Part shown: positions 35,072-47,139 of the stretch, in pieces
Numbering within the stretch: the first letter of the stretch is position 1
Layout of the letters: every line of letters begins with the position of its first letter
From: Henckelia pumila
Lineage: Eukaryota; Streptophyta; Magnoliopsida; Lamiales; Gesneriaceae
Assembly: GCF_033568475.1 (NCBI RefSeq)
Contig: NC_133123.1
Span: 1,178,001-1,242,000 of the forward strand
Direction: 5' to 3'
Length of the DNA stretch: 64,000 nucleotides
Made by a program: the position numbers and the translations under genes
Notes under the pieces: model-generated
Seen by the model: the letters and a program-made list of their open reading frames with translations, nothing else
The model's database searches: none
Told to the model about the DNA's origin: nothing

Positions 35072-35915
35072 TTATGCTGGTTGGTTGGCCACTTTCGCAT
35101 TGTATCCTGTGGAATTAATATTGCTTTCTTCATCAGGAGAACGATGAAGGTTGTTGTTCTTCCTAATTATGCTCTCTTCTTCTACTTCAATCAAATTCTT
35201 GACCACCGCATCCGTCGCGCTTGCAAGAAATTCCGGCCAATCCCTGATTCATTTACACATATAATATGTAATGTTATGTCACAAAATGTTCATTATATTG
35301 AAGCATATCAGAGACATAATTCGAGGAGTACTCATGATACATGTACAATGTAAAACATTTTTCTAATTCCAGAGCCCGACAGTTATATATACAAATATGT
35401 CTTGTACGTGTACGTACGTACCCTTTTGATGTGTCAAAGGTTACCCCGACGGTGTATTTTGCCTCTTCGAGTGCCCGTCTGAACTTGTCGAGCTCGTGAG
35501 CGGGGCAAGAACCGTCGTTCTTGACACGAAGATCCGAGGGTTTTATGTCACAAAATATGGGGATGACCCTTTTCCTAGACTCCATCATGAGGCTCAGCTC
35601 ATGCAAACAAAAGTAGGAGTCGCAGTACATGGGAGAGAAGACGGCCACACCAACCTTGCATTCACGAATGGCCGCGTCGATCTTGTCGAAAAGCTTGTCC
35701 CCCGGCTTCATGCTCTTGCTATCCAAGAACGGGCGGAGCCCTAGGCGGTGGAGGTGGTGGTACAACAGCCCCGCCACGTTCCTCTTCGTGTCGACCCCAC
35801 GGTGATTAATGAAAACATTGCACGGGAGAGAAGGCTCATGAGCTCTTCGGCGGAACTCGCCAAGAATGTGGCGGGAAATGTTGTTCATGATCCTGACGGC
35901 TGAAGGACGCTGCAT
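35072..35915 (-). CDS. TIR-only immune-type protein, 2 exons (221 aa)
   Basis: Exon 1 35915-35422 and exon 2 35243-35072 join in frame (GG|G) across a GT/AG intron. The TIR domain spans about residues 31-175: NVFINHRGVDTKRNV (box 1/AA region), GLRPFLDSKSMKPGDKLFDK (BB loop region), VAVFSPMYCDSYFCLHELSL, VIPIFCDIKPSDLRV, and ALEEAKYTVGVTFDTSKGDW. Glu106 in the CLHEL motif is at the position of the catalytic glutamate of TIR NADases. The rest is a short acidic helix (NLIEVEEESIIRKNN) and a tail; there is no NB-ARC or LRR. Plant TIR proteins cleave NAD+ and signal through EDS1; membership in that pathway here is inferred. The domain is complete, so this looks like an intact TIR-only gene and not a cut-off TNL. 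Confidence 0.88.
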
Positions 35916-36699
35916 TGCCCAAAAAATAAGTTGGTAGTAATTTTTATATATTCCCGAATTGTAAGTCGCTAGCTAGCTTTTGTTCAATATAATTATTAAT
36001 GAAATTTGTTTTTAACGCTGAAAGGGAATTAATTAAGGTTATTTATAATGGGTTTCAGAAAGGTCTAGGGTTTCATGATTTTGAATGGGAAAGAATTTCG
36101 CTGTGTACTAATCAGAATGTTGGACCGCAAGAAAACCACGGGGCATTTCTTTTGACAAGCATGGAGCTAGGAAGAGTAAGAGAGTTGAATAAAAGATTGA
36201 CTCCACAGGCCTTTCATTTCATATCTTCAGGTCCATATCCTTGTAATCCTTCAAACACGCTCACTTTGTCTTTTTTTTAATCCTTTCTTTTTTTGGACGA
36301 GCTTATTTAATCTCATTTTAATACCATATATATATATATATATATATAATATTACGTACATATATAATAAATATAAACTCTCTCCTCATGAGTAATTGAT
36401 AAAAGTAATTTTTAAGCGTCACCTACGTATAGATTAATCATCTATGATATTCTTTTCGGTTTTTTCATCCCTACAATATACATCACTCTAGCTAATATAT
36501 TACGTACCAGTGTTCGTGCGTGTTTTGCATTTCTGTGTACTTAGTATATATATGTTTTGAACTGATATACATGCATCTTCAATGGCCGTATACGGAATTT
36601 GAATTAAGACATGTATTATACGGTATTTGAATCAAAAGTTTAAAACATATATATGTTATACGGTATTCGAATTAAAAACATATTGTGTCTTAATATATA
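35916..36699. other. 5' flank of the TIR gene
   Basis: Likely promoter of the minus-strand TIR gene. An open frame at 35999-36280 (plus) has no recognisable domain. A (TA)n tract lies near 36327-36350 and three ~45-bp imperfect repeats around TATACGGTATTTGAATTAA near 36585-36680. Confidence 0.45.
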
Positions 36700-36728
36700 C
36701 TAGTCGCACCGCACACGCAATGCGTGTG
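36700..36728 (-). mobile_element. Candidate Helitron 3' terminus (minus orientation)
   Basis: Read on the minus strand, a GC-rich hairpin (CACACGCA / TGCGTGTG, 36728-36712) is followed after about 8 nt by CTAG at 36703-36700 and then T. A short hairpin just before CTRR is the hallmark of Helitron 3' ends. The matching 5' TC end was not found. Confidence 0.4.
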
Positions 36729-36925
36729 TAACTTTATATACAAATATTATGTTCTGTCCATATAATATAAATTTATTTTTTTCAAGTATTTGATTTTAAC
36801 TTTTCTTTCAATTTGATAATTTTGTGGGATTTTGTTTTTTGAAAAATAAAAATTAAAATGAGCTCATACCAAAGAGACCACTAAGGTGCAAATATAGATA
36901 TATTTATAAATATATATAAAAAAGG

Positions 36926-37240
36926 AAAATGCTTTTTTTGGTCCAATAAGTTGTCTATTTTTTGGTTTTAATCTATTAACTTTTCAAATTTTGGTTTTGG
37001 TACACTAACTTTTAATTTTCAGTGATTTTGATCCAACGATGACGTGACAGCTAGACACATAGGCATTTTTTTGGTGCCATGTCATCATTTTTTGATGCCA
37101 CATCATTATTTTTCGGTGTCACATCAACAGTTGAACCAAAATACCCGAAAACTAAAAGTTAGTGTATCAAAATAAAATTTTGAAAAATTAATAGACTAAA
37201 ACCAAAAAATGAACAAGTTAATGAAATAAAAAAATATTTT
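36926..37240. mobile_element. MITE with ~100-bp inverted arms
   Basis: The left arm carries TTGGTTTTAATCTATTAACTT and TTGGTACACTAACTTTTA; the right arm carries reverse complements TTAATAGACTAAAACCAA and TAAAAGTTAGTGTATC-like sequence. The middle has three imperfect repeats of a TGATGCCACATCAT-like motif. Non-coding. Confidence 0.65.
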
Positions 37241-37773
37241 CAATATATATATATGTGTGTGTATTTAGACATAGAAAATACATTATATATTATCTCTATG
37301 TTCATGTAGAGACACATTCTTTTGATCAACTAATATGATATTATTGATTTATTTCCCCAAATGAGAAATAGAACCCATCCGTCTCGCACAAAATAATACT
37401 TCGCACCCACATGACTTTCTTGGTCACGTAATAACTATACTAACAAACGGTCTTTATTATGTGTTAGATAATTTATAGTTTCCTTTTCTTTATTTTTTTA
37501 GGACTATTTAATAGCTGGAGCTAGCTAGAGGTTGTCAAATGATGTGTCATTATATATAGCCATACCCGTGTTACGTGTACAGTAGAATTTATTACGTTAG
37601 ATAATTTATGTCCAAATATATTATATATATATATATAGTTTTATACTTTTTTTTTGAATAAATAGTTTTATACTTTTATTACCCTATAACTTGGGTGACA
37701 ACTAAATGCTAAATCTTAGCATTTATTACATGTTAATTAGATATTTTATGTCACCCACACACACGTATTATTA

Positions 37774-37936
37774 TATAGTTTCTTTCAAATGTCCATCTAT
37801 CATACTTACTATCATGCCCACCAATGATGTGACACTATTCTATTGGACCTACAATTTATCACATCCAATTGAATAGTGCCATGTCATTGGTGGGCATGAT
37901 AGTGAGCATGATAGATGGGCACTTGAAAGAAACTAT
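37774..37936. repeat. Long palindrome flanked by ~40-bp direct repeats
   Basis: Arms 37774-37842 and 37870-37936 form a near-perfect hairpin (TAGTTTCTTTCAAATGTCC...). A direct repeat with GATATTTTATGTCACCCACA flanks it on both sides (about 37725-37764 and 37945-37981). Probably a small MITE. Confidence 0.75.
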
Positions 37937-37992
37937 ATATATATATTACATGTTAGATATTTTATGTCACCCACACACACATATCTAACATG

Positions 37993-38033
<41 letters not shown>

Positions 38034-38167
38034 TTCTTTTATGGTGCCCAACAACTATGCCCAACTTCGTGCACACCATGTATAATAGGTGAGTTGACAA
38101 GCACAATTGGTGAGTTGACTTACATGGTGGGCACGGAGTTGGGCATAGTTGTTGGGCACCATAAAAG

Positions 38168-38169
<2 letters not shown>
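38034..38169. repeat. Palindrome embedded in (TA)n
   Basis: Two ~49-bp arms (38034-38082 and 38121-38169) are near-perfect inverted copies (TTCTTTTATGGTGCCCAACA...). (TA)n tracts lie on both sides (37995-38030 and 38170-38254). This layout is like MITEs that insert into or carry TA microsatellites. Confidence 0.8.
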
Positions 38170-38253
<84 letters not shown>

Positions 38254-38254
38254 A
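38170..38254. repeat. (TA)n microsatellite
   Basis: About 85 bp of nearly pure TA with two small interruptions. Confidence 0.95.
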
Positions 38255-39111
38255 CTTTTGTTACCATACATGTTATGCGCCCAATTGCAACTTTTTACAT
38301 TAAAAAAAATTAAGATGTTTAGGTGAATATTTTGTGGAATATCACATGCATCCATAATTTTATCGGTTCATATAAGATGTTCTTTTTAAAAAAAACATAA
38401 AGCTGTCAGTTGCACCCAGGCGAATTATCATGCACATTCGAGCGCCAGCACAACTTGTTATTTTTTTAGATGTTCGTGCGAACATGCATCTTAAATTATT
38501 TTAAAAAGAAAAGCAAGTGAATGCCTAAGTTACCCTTCATATATGCACAAATTAAAACTACAAAACTACATATATATGTATATATATGTGCTTGTATGTA
38601 TTTTCATAAAAATTAAGAAATTGATTATTAAATAAAAGTTTACGAGCAAACTTTTTATTTTTGTACGTAAGGCCTATGATCAATATATCATATATGTGTG
38701 AATTATTTATTTCGTTTCAGGTAAAAGAGAACGAATGACTCGGAGAACATTCTAAATCAACTATAATTTACTACTCATATATATCTTTGTTTTTCTTTCA
38801 TTCAAATTTGTGTTGAAACTGATTTCTTTCAAACTAGAAACAGTCCAACATGTTATTTAATTAATATAATTAATACGTACAGTATTCATTCCGATATTCT
38901 TATTTTTTAAAACAAAAATGGGAGTGGGAGATTCAGCGAGTATGAAATCCCGATTGTGGATGGTTGGTTGATTTCTCTCCCGTCTTTACATCACATTTTC
39001 ACGGCAACACCCTAAACTTATAATTAATTATAAAAATTAATGCTTCGAATTTAATATCGCTTTCAGCTATTGTTATATAAAGACAGCTTTATGTGAGGTT
39101 GAATATTATTA
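38255..39111. other. AT-rich intergenic DNA
   Basis: No gene or defined element seen. Confidence 0.4.
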
Positions 39112-39455
39112 GTGAGTGTTTGCAATAGATTGTGTTTTTGTAAAAGTGATCAGTAATTTATAGATTATAAAAAAGTTAAGAAAAATCAAAAATTGGTAGT
39201 GTTTGAAAAAATATGTAAAAATCTAAAAATCAAAGTTGGGTAGTGTTTGATAAATAAGTTATTAAAGTGATTTTAACAATGACTTTCTTATTAGAATCAC
39301 TTTTGGAGAATCATAATCACCACATGACTAGCTTTTGGATTTCAATTAAGTTAAACATAAGCTAACACATAATCTAGGTTTAAGAAACACACAAAAATGA
39401 TTTTTTTAAGCCAAAAACTAACAATCACTTTTTTTTAGTGATTGCAAACACTCCC
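39112..39455. mobile_element. Tourist-like MITE with TTA target duplication
   Basis: Ends GTGAGTGTTTGCAA and TTGCAAACACTCCC, flanked by TTA at 39109-39111 and 39456-39458. The subterminal regions are also partly inverted (AAAGTGAT/ATCACTTT). Non-coding. The TTA duplication fits the PIF/Harbinger group. Confidence 0.7.
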
Positions 39456-40842
39456 TTAATCAACTCATAAATTGTTGCAACTACAATTCGTACTTGTGTT
39501 GTTAATTTGGCCATGAAGAAAAATGTGGGGAAATGGTATTTGTCGGGAAAACAAGTAAAGCCACTAGAAATTGGTTTGAAAGTGCTTCAGAAAACAATTC
39601 CAGCCAATTTCCAAAAAAAATCGCTCAAGGAATATATATGGAAATTTGACACTTTTCAGATCGCCGCCTGGGAATATCAAGAGCCGTGTCTCTATTTTTA
39701 GTATCTACGACCACGTAACATTACGTGTGCATATTGCAAAGTTTAAAAAATACATCATTGTTACTAATTATCATTATATTATATATGCAACCTAAATTTG
39801 ATACTTGTTCGAGGCTTCCAAACAGTTATTTTTGTACTTAAAAAAAATATTGAGAGTATTTAAACATGAAATCACATGCCTAAACTTTTCTATTGACAAA
39901 ATTTAAAGTATACCTCTCAATCACAAACAACTAAATTAAAATTAAATTAAAGACATTTGAATGATGATATTGTTAGCTAGTTAGTCTCATGTATTGATGA
40001 TTTATTTTTTATTTGACGTGAGAATTCGCGGCCGCTACCTTTTGGTACGCACTAAGTAAACTTTTGATATAACGTAATAGCTTGTAAACTACGTTAATCC
40101 ACTCTAGACAAGCCCTTTGCGATGGTTTATTATTTGCATGGATGCTTCATTAACCATGCATCTCTACTGAACCAATATGGCGATGGTGGTTGCAATCAAT
40201 ATATATTGGAGGATTAATTAGAGTCGCTAATGCTCCCCTTTTAATGGGATTGATTTGTTGCTTGTCACCTCGTGAATTTTGACCGATTAATTAAGAGACG
40301 ATCGAATCCCCGTAGAAAACGGCATCACGCGGTTTTGTCCTAAAATAATCGAGAATCCTCTTCTCACCCAATTCGACTCTCACTCTCTCCCTCTTTTGGA
40401 AACAAGGGGAGAAGCAGAAGTTGTCCTTTGAGGAACCTTTAAGAGACGAAATCAACAACAACTGGGATGCACGTTATACATAATTATTAATTTTAGAATA
40501 TTGAAATTTGAATGGTCTCCAACAAAATAACACCTCTTGTGTATTTCTTGTTTATATTTTGTGTATATGCTCGGAAATTGACAGATTATGTTGATTTGAG
40601 TGGTTTGATAATAATAATAATCATCGTCATTAAAATATACCAGGTAAATTGTTTTTTTATTGAGGACTCTATAAAAGTTTTGTACAGTTGGCCATGGCGA
40701 CGAGGGCATTTTGTGGGGTGGCACCTTTCTTTTTACGTAAGAAGGCTTCTGGATTTGAGGTACGCATGTTTGTTTTCACGATTCATTTTTAATGAATTTG
40801 AACGTCTTCTTGACCATAAAAATGTGAGAGAGAGAGAGAGAT
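39456..40842. other. 5' flank of the At4g04980-like gene
   Basis: A short open frame at 39507-39701 has no recognisable domain. Sequence at about 40012-40150 resembles a degenerate dispersed plant repeat. The CT-rich stretch near 40365-40405 may be the start of the 5' leader. No firm TATA box assigned. Confidence 0.4.
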
Positions 40843-43800
40843 ATGAGAAAAGCCAAAAAGATATTGACATTATTTCGTAAATGGCAGGGGAAATCACAAC
40901 CGGAGCACACTAAAATCTTTGATGCATCAAAGAATACAAAAGGCCTAAAAGGTTCGAAAATCAGCAATTCACACGGGGTGGCAGGTAACTTTGTAACAAT
41001 GACGGATCTCAAGAACAAGATTTCCACTTTTAGAGACTTGCTCGATTTCGCTCCTTGTAGCGGATCCGCCACCGTAACTGAGGTACCTCAAATTCTAAAT
41101 TGTTAAGAGTTTTTTTTTCCTTTCTTGGTAAATGATCTTATATACTCGTTTTAACAGCTGCTGATATTGACCCTGAATGATATCTTTAAACTTCATCCTG
41201 GAATCAAACCTGACCTACCAATTTCAAAAATCGAAGGTGCATCAATGCATAAGGTTAGCTCATGTTGTCAATAGTACGTATTTAGACACTGAAGGGCAAT
41301 AATTTTATATATATCGGGTACCATATAATTTTCGAATATTGATCTCATCAAAACAGGCTCTTAAACTCTTCTGTGATGCTATGAAATCACTGGGAGCCCT
41401 GTGGACAACAGACGAGTGGATGGTCAAATGTAAATATGACTCGAATGTGAAACTGGGACACGTTGAATTGGAGCAAATCGGTATGCATTTTATGTTGTCC
41501 CAAACAAGTTCAGATATTAAATGTAATGTTTTTGACATGTTGAGCTTTAAAATCAGCTCTGCTGATGCTGGAGGACGCAATAAAGCTAGCAAGGGAACGG
41601 TTGTTCGACGAAAGTGAGGAAGATGAAGACATGGAGCAATGCAGTCCTCCAGCAAGCCGAGCCTATGGAAAGTCTCCGTTTGGATCATGTACAGATAACA
41701 AGAATTCTCTTTCTGGTTCTCCAGAAACCCCAACTTCAGTCCTTCCCGAAGCATGGAAATCGTCGACGAAAGGAGGGAAAACAGGGTCTTATGCTCCACC
41801 TCTACTCTTGCCACTCAGGGTTCAAGCTATTGAGAAACTGAACCCCATTGATATTAAACGCCTTTCGTTTCAAATGTTCCCTCACGCTGTCGTACAAGAT
41901 CCTAATTATCATATCCAAACCCAAAAGGCAGAGAGAGAACAACAGCCTGTGTTTGAAGAAAAGAAGAGTTCTGAAGTGAAGGAAACAGGTGGTATCAATG
42001 AGAGTGACCAAGATTATGAGATGATAGACGTTATAGACAAGATTGATGAAGTTGAGCCAGAAGATGATATAAAAACTGAAGTGCCAAAGATCACGAGAAC
42101 TGGTTTGGTTGGGATAATAGAGGATAAGGGCAGAAATTGGATTGGTATCCCGGATACTAAAGCACATGTCACTCATGATGTGCCAGTAGAGCGAAAAATG
42201 GATGTGATCCTGCCTCCGCCATCGCTTCCAAAGTTGCGATCAAGTGTAACAGAATTCGTCACGCCTGTAGCATGCATTCAACCTACATCATTGCCGAGCG
42301 ATGAGGTAAAATTTCAAATACCAGTGCCACAGGCTCGAATTGAAGCAATACCAGTGACAGTACTGCCTCCGCAAGCATTATCCGTGCCTGCACCACCACC
42401 ACCACTACCACCAGTAGTACCATCAGCCCAGCCATCAACACACTTTGTGCCTGCACCGGTTCCGCCGCCTCCACCTCCATTGTTTTCCACTAAAACATCA
42501 CAGCCACTACCACCACCACCACCTCCTCCTCCACCCTCGGCAATAAGGACTGGAGCACCACCACCCCCTCCCCCGCCAATGGCAGTGAGGACTGGAACAC
42601 CACCGCCCCCTCCCCCACCTATGGGTGGATCAAAGGGGCCAGTTCCACCCCCACCACCTGGAATGCACATGGCAAATGCGGCTGCTCCCCCACCCCCTCC
42701 AGGGCTTGCTGGCGCGAAAAACCTCCGTCCCAAGAAAGCTGTGACAAAACTGAAGAGATCATCCCAGATGGGCAATCTTTATCGGCTTCTCAAGGGAAAA
42801 GTAGAAGGATCGAGTTTAGATGGTAAATCATCAGGGAGAAGGGGTAAAGTTGGAGCAGCCTCTGGTGGAAAGCAAGGAATGGCTGATGCTTTGGCAGAAA
42901 TAACAAAGAGGTATAAATATAATCCTCTGTTCTCATCCATTTACGACACCAAATCATTAATTCTTTGAATTCATGACACACCTTTTGTGGTTCAAAGACT
43001 TGAAATTTTTTTCCCATTTCTTGTGTAAACGTATAATCAGGTCAGCATACTTCCAACAAATTGAAGAAGATGTCAAGAACTATGAGAAAACAATCAAGGA
43101 GGTAAAATTAGCAATCAATTCTTTCCAGACATCAGACATGACCGAGCTCCTGAAATTCCACAAATATGTAGAATCTCATCTTGAGAAACTCACCGATGAA
43201 ACTCAGGTTTACACATACTCATTTATTTTCACAATAAAAAAATCGTTGTTCGACATTCATATCCCATAAATTTGCAAAATCATGTAGGTTCTAGCAAGAT
43301 TTGAAGAGTTCCCTTCAAAGAAATTGGAAGCTTTGAGAATGGCAGCAGCTCTCTACTCAAAGTTAGATTCTGTTGCCAGTACTTTGAAAAACTGGCCAAT
43401 AGTGTCACCTGTTGGCCAACTCCTGGACAAGGCTGAGAGTTACTTCAACAAGGTGAGCCTTATCATTTGTAACAGAACGAATCCATATTCTTTTTACTAT
43501 ATTTGCAAAAATCCCTGTTCGTTTCGCTCATCGAGTACATACTTAATGGCATCCAGATGAAGGGTGAAATGGATGCCCTGGAGCGTACTAAAGACGAAGA
43601 ATCCAAGAAATTCCAGGCTCACAAGATCAACTTTGATTTCCACATCATTATACATATCAAAGAACTAATGGTCGATGTTTCTTCAAGCTGCATGGAACTG
43701 GCTCTTAAGGTAGCTCATATATCAACTAATTATTCAGATGGTGCCTCGTGTTTTTTTTTTTTTTTATCCTAACACAATGAAATGGGATTCAAATGCAGGA

Positions 43801-43984
43801 GAAGAGAAATGCGGATGATAAAGGAAATGAAAACGAAGCGAAAAGGAAAGGTTCCACGAAAATGCTTTGGAGAGCATTCCAATTTGCTTTCAGAGTTTAT
43901 TCATTTGCTGGTGGCCATGATGAACGTGCTGATAAGCTCACAAGAGAACTAGCTCAAGAAATCGAAACCGAATCTCATCACTGA
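40843..43984 (+). CDS. At4g04980-like proline-rich protein, 8 exons (827 aa)
   Basis: Exons: 40843-41082, 41158-41253, 41357-41480, 41557-42910, 43041-43206, 43288-43452, 43557-43709, 43799-43984; all GT/AG and in phase, total 2484 nt. The N-terminal part (TMTDLKNKISTFRDLLDFAP, LLILTLNDIFKLHPGIKPD, ALKLFCDAMKSLGALW) matches plant proteins annotated as uncharacterized At4g04980-like. Residues ~430-545 are runs of proline with single Ala/Thr/Gly breaks, like the FH1 region of formins. Then comes a basic block (KKAVTKLKRSSQMGNLYRLL) and a C-terminal helical domain (EFPSKKLEALRMAAALYSKL) recalling CHUP1-type proteins, which link chloroplasts to actin. A cytoskeletal role is inference. There is no FH2 domain, so it is not a formin. 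Start by first Met; an upstream exon is possible. Confidence 0.85.
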
Positions 43985-45003
43985 TCACACACACTGTGTT
44001 CAAGAACGAACACAATTCGGCGACAGTTTTAGAGAGTTGAGGCAATATTTATGCATATGATTTATCAGACCGCGTCATTTCTTGGCTATGGTGTTTGGTG
44101 ATATCAACATATAGACAGAAAAATAGGGAGACTCTGTCAGGAAGATACATGAGCTAAAATTTTAGCTTCCTCCAATACTGTGGTATAAGTATACATATTC
44201 TTTATAAACTCTTATTATTTATACACTGTGTGACGATTTAATGTGCTTATTTGTTCATTTGATTGTTGGTTTTTACTATATAAAAGCACTTTGAACACAC
44301 ATTTTCGTGTTGGCGATCACGATGGAACTATATATTCTATTTTATGCTAGTAATGATACATGTAACCTTCGTATTATATCTTTACTACAGGCAATATGTG
44401 GTTTTAAGTATTTGAATAAAACTTATTCAATTTTCTCTCGTCTTCGCATGAATATATGTTCCCTGTAAAATATTGGGTGTTCGCATCTTCTTATTTCTTT
44501 GATCCAAATATTGCGGCTTTTTCGCTTGTGGTCTCCGCGGAGCCGTGCTATAGGTCCTCTGTGAGTTCTTTTGTTTTCTTAATTAATCGAGCATAACACC
44601 ATTTTTTTCTTCTTTTTTTTTGGGCTTTCCCACTGCATGAAATTTTTATTTGGATGCGTGTTTCACTTAATCTTAATATCTTTTTTATAACGCGGAAACT
44701 CGTAGTCGTTTGTTTTTATAATAAAATTATATTTTAATTAAAACAGTCAATTAAAGTAATTTTAATATATTAAAGTGATTGTATTATATATTAAATACAA
44801 CAATCGAGGAGAAAAAAAAAATAGTTAAATTAAAAAGAAAAAAAATAAATCATAATTGAGGTGGGGAAAATTGAGATACTGGAGAACTGTTTTTTTTTTT
44901 TTAATTTATTGGCATACCAAGAGATCAAATGCTCTTACATATATATATATATAGGAATAGATAAACTTTATTCTTCTTTGAAACCTACTTTGAACAAAGT
45001 AAT
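43985..45003. other. 3' flank up to the gypsy element
   Basis: Probably the 3' UTR, then AT-rich DNA. GTAAT at 44999-45003 is the left target duplication of the gypsy element. Confidence 0.5.
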
Positions 45004-47062
45004 TGAAAGGGCCCGTGTCCTGATTTAATATTTAATGATCAAACAACCAGGATTAATTAATGTAAACAGCGAAAACGAGTTAAAAATTTGCGTTTGGGCC
45101 TACAGAAATTTCGGCATGACCTATTCGTAAATAGGACATCCCAAAAACTTGTACAACACAACCAACAATATATATACTCGAAAATAGAGTCACAACTCCA
45201 ATTTACACACCTATAGCCGCACTGGCCAGGACTAAACACATGCAGAGCCGGCAAGGCTCGATCATACAAATAACAATTCAAAACAAAGTCCAAAACTATT
45301 TATACAGATACACAGGGCATCACCCCGGCAAATATAAAACTCGCTAAAATGATATATATACATATATATCTGGGAACTCAACTCCACGCTCGCCTCACTG
45401 GGTACCACTAGATGACGCTCCACCAGATGCGTCAAATCCCCCTGGATAACCTGCTATGGAATCACAAACAACCACAGCATAAAAAGAAAACAGGGGTCGG
45501 ACCCCAGTACGACGAACTATAAAAATTACGACAAATATAACTGACATGAATAAAATCAAGTACAATGCAATGAAATGCAATGTAATGCGTGACAGGTATC
45601 AATGAAATAGGAATACCAAAAGGAGTCCAAATAATCGTATCACAATAAACTCAGTGGCCACCCGTGCCAGGAACGCAGCAGACCTCGAATCATCACTGCT
45701 AATCCATACACGTAGCATCGGAGGGTGACAGGAGCGACCCGTCCAGCCTCATGCTGTCATCAGGAGTGTCGTACGTAGCATCAGAGGGCGACAGGAGCTA
45801 CCTGTCCGTGCCTCATACTATCTCAGGAGTGCACTAAAATAATGTCACTCGCTCCATGATGACTCAATACATCTCAAGAGATCAATATCAATAGTAATCA
45901 AAGGAGTCAAGGCTCAACGTGCTATGTAAATTTATAAATTAGTGAATGCAATCATATAATCCACGTAAGCACATAAAACACATTATCACTCATTACAAAA
46001 TATTTAATATCATTACATGTCATTATAGACGTCGTAATATAAACAGCTCATACGTACCTCAACCGACACTTAATTACCACAGAAATATCTCAAGTATTTC
46101 TCGGATATTCCAATCCCAAATTTTCAGAATCTGTAATTCCAGAAAAATTGCTCATAAATCCTAAAATTTATATTTAATATTAAAACATCCTATCAATAAC
46201 CAAATATCGAATTTACGACTCTAAAAGTCGAAATACCAAAAATATCATAATCTGAATTTTTCCAGAAAATTCCCAAAAATTCTGAAATTTATATATATTA
46301 ATTCTAGCACATCTAGAAATCCAAACAGTGATTTAAATAGCTCTAAACTTCAAAAATCCCAATTTAAATAATCTGGAAATTCGAAATAATGCCCCAATAA
46401 TTTCTGAAAAATAGTCAATACCTCCAATCGAGTCCGGTATAATACCTACAACCAATAATAAATCAAATATCAATTATCGGATGTCAATTGAATCGAAATA
46501 CCCAAAATTCAAAACCCTAGATTCAACATTATACCTCAAAGCTTGGAATTAAAGGGTTAAACAACTAACACAACCCCTAAACTCCGGCGACGATCGGCGG
46601 CGGCGAACGGCGGCGGACGGCGGCAGCGAACGGCGGCAGCTGTGCGACGGGTTTTTCGGAAACTTCACTAAAAATATGAAATATGGGTACCAAAAGATAG
46701 CTCTCGTCGCGAGGATTCCGGAACTATATTTACTTTTGAAATCCGGCCAAAAACGAAGGAGATACGGAGATTTGAAACGATAGGAAGATTTTGAAATTGA
46801 AAAGAAACGGAAAAGAACAGACGGGCGAAGGCGGTGGAAAAACAAATGGAGGAGAAAGATTATGCGTTATATATATTATGTATTAGTTTAATGTGTGTCT
46901 TATTTTATTCATTCGGGGTTCAAACTGGACCCGGTTCGAGTTATTTCAACTCCTGTGTGCTCTATAAATAACATATTCATTTAATATCGTCTATAAACCG
47001 ATATTTAAAAATCAATATTTTTAACACACAAATAATTAATAGAGTAAAATCGGGTCCTTACA
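45004..47062 (-). repeat. Gypsy 3' LTR (left on plus strand)
   Basis: 2059 bp, offset 7169 bp from its partner. It contains two ~59-bp tandem units (45711-45769, 45773-45831) around GTAGCATCRGAGGGYGACAG. Confidence 0.95.
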
Positions 47063-47076
47063 TTTCTCCCCCTCTA
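47063..47076 (-). other. Gypsy polypurine tract
   Basis: On the minus strand AGAGGGGGAGAAA lies directly before the 3' LTR. Confidence 0.85.
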
Positions 47077-47139
47077 AAAAGAAGATTTCGTCCTCGAAAT
47101 TAAACACACATCAAACTTATATACAAAGTGGTTAAACAT

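Noticed and set aside
40023-40036. GAATTCGCGGCCGC, identical to an EcoRI/NotI cloning linker
   Set aside because: The flanks look like a natural dispersed plant repeat and continue smoothly; no vector sequence follows. Probably chance, though a read check would settle it.
42314-42775. Glycine-rich minus-strand open frame
   Set aside because: Shadow of the polyproline-coding exon on the plus strand.
45057-46845. Open frames repeated at 52226-54014
   Set aside because: They lie in the gypsy LTRs, so the duplication is that of the LTR and does not show coding.
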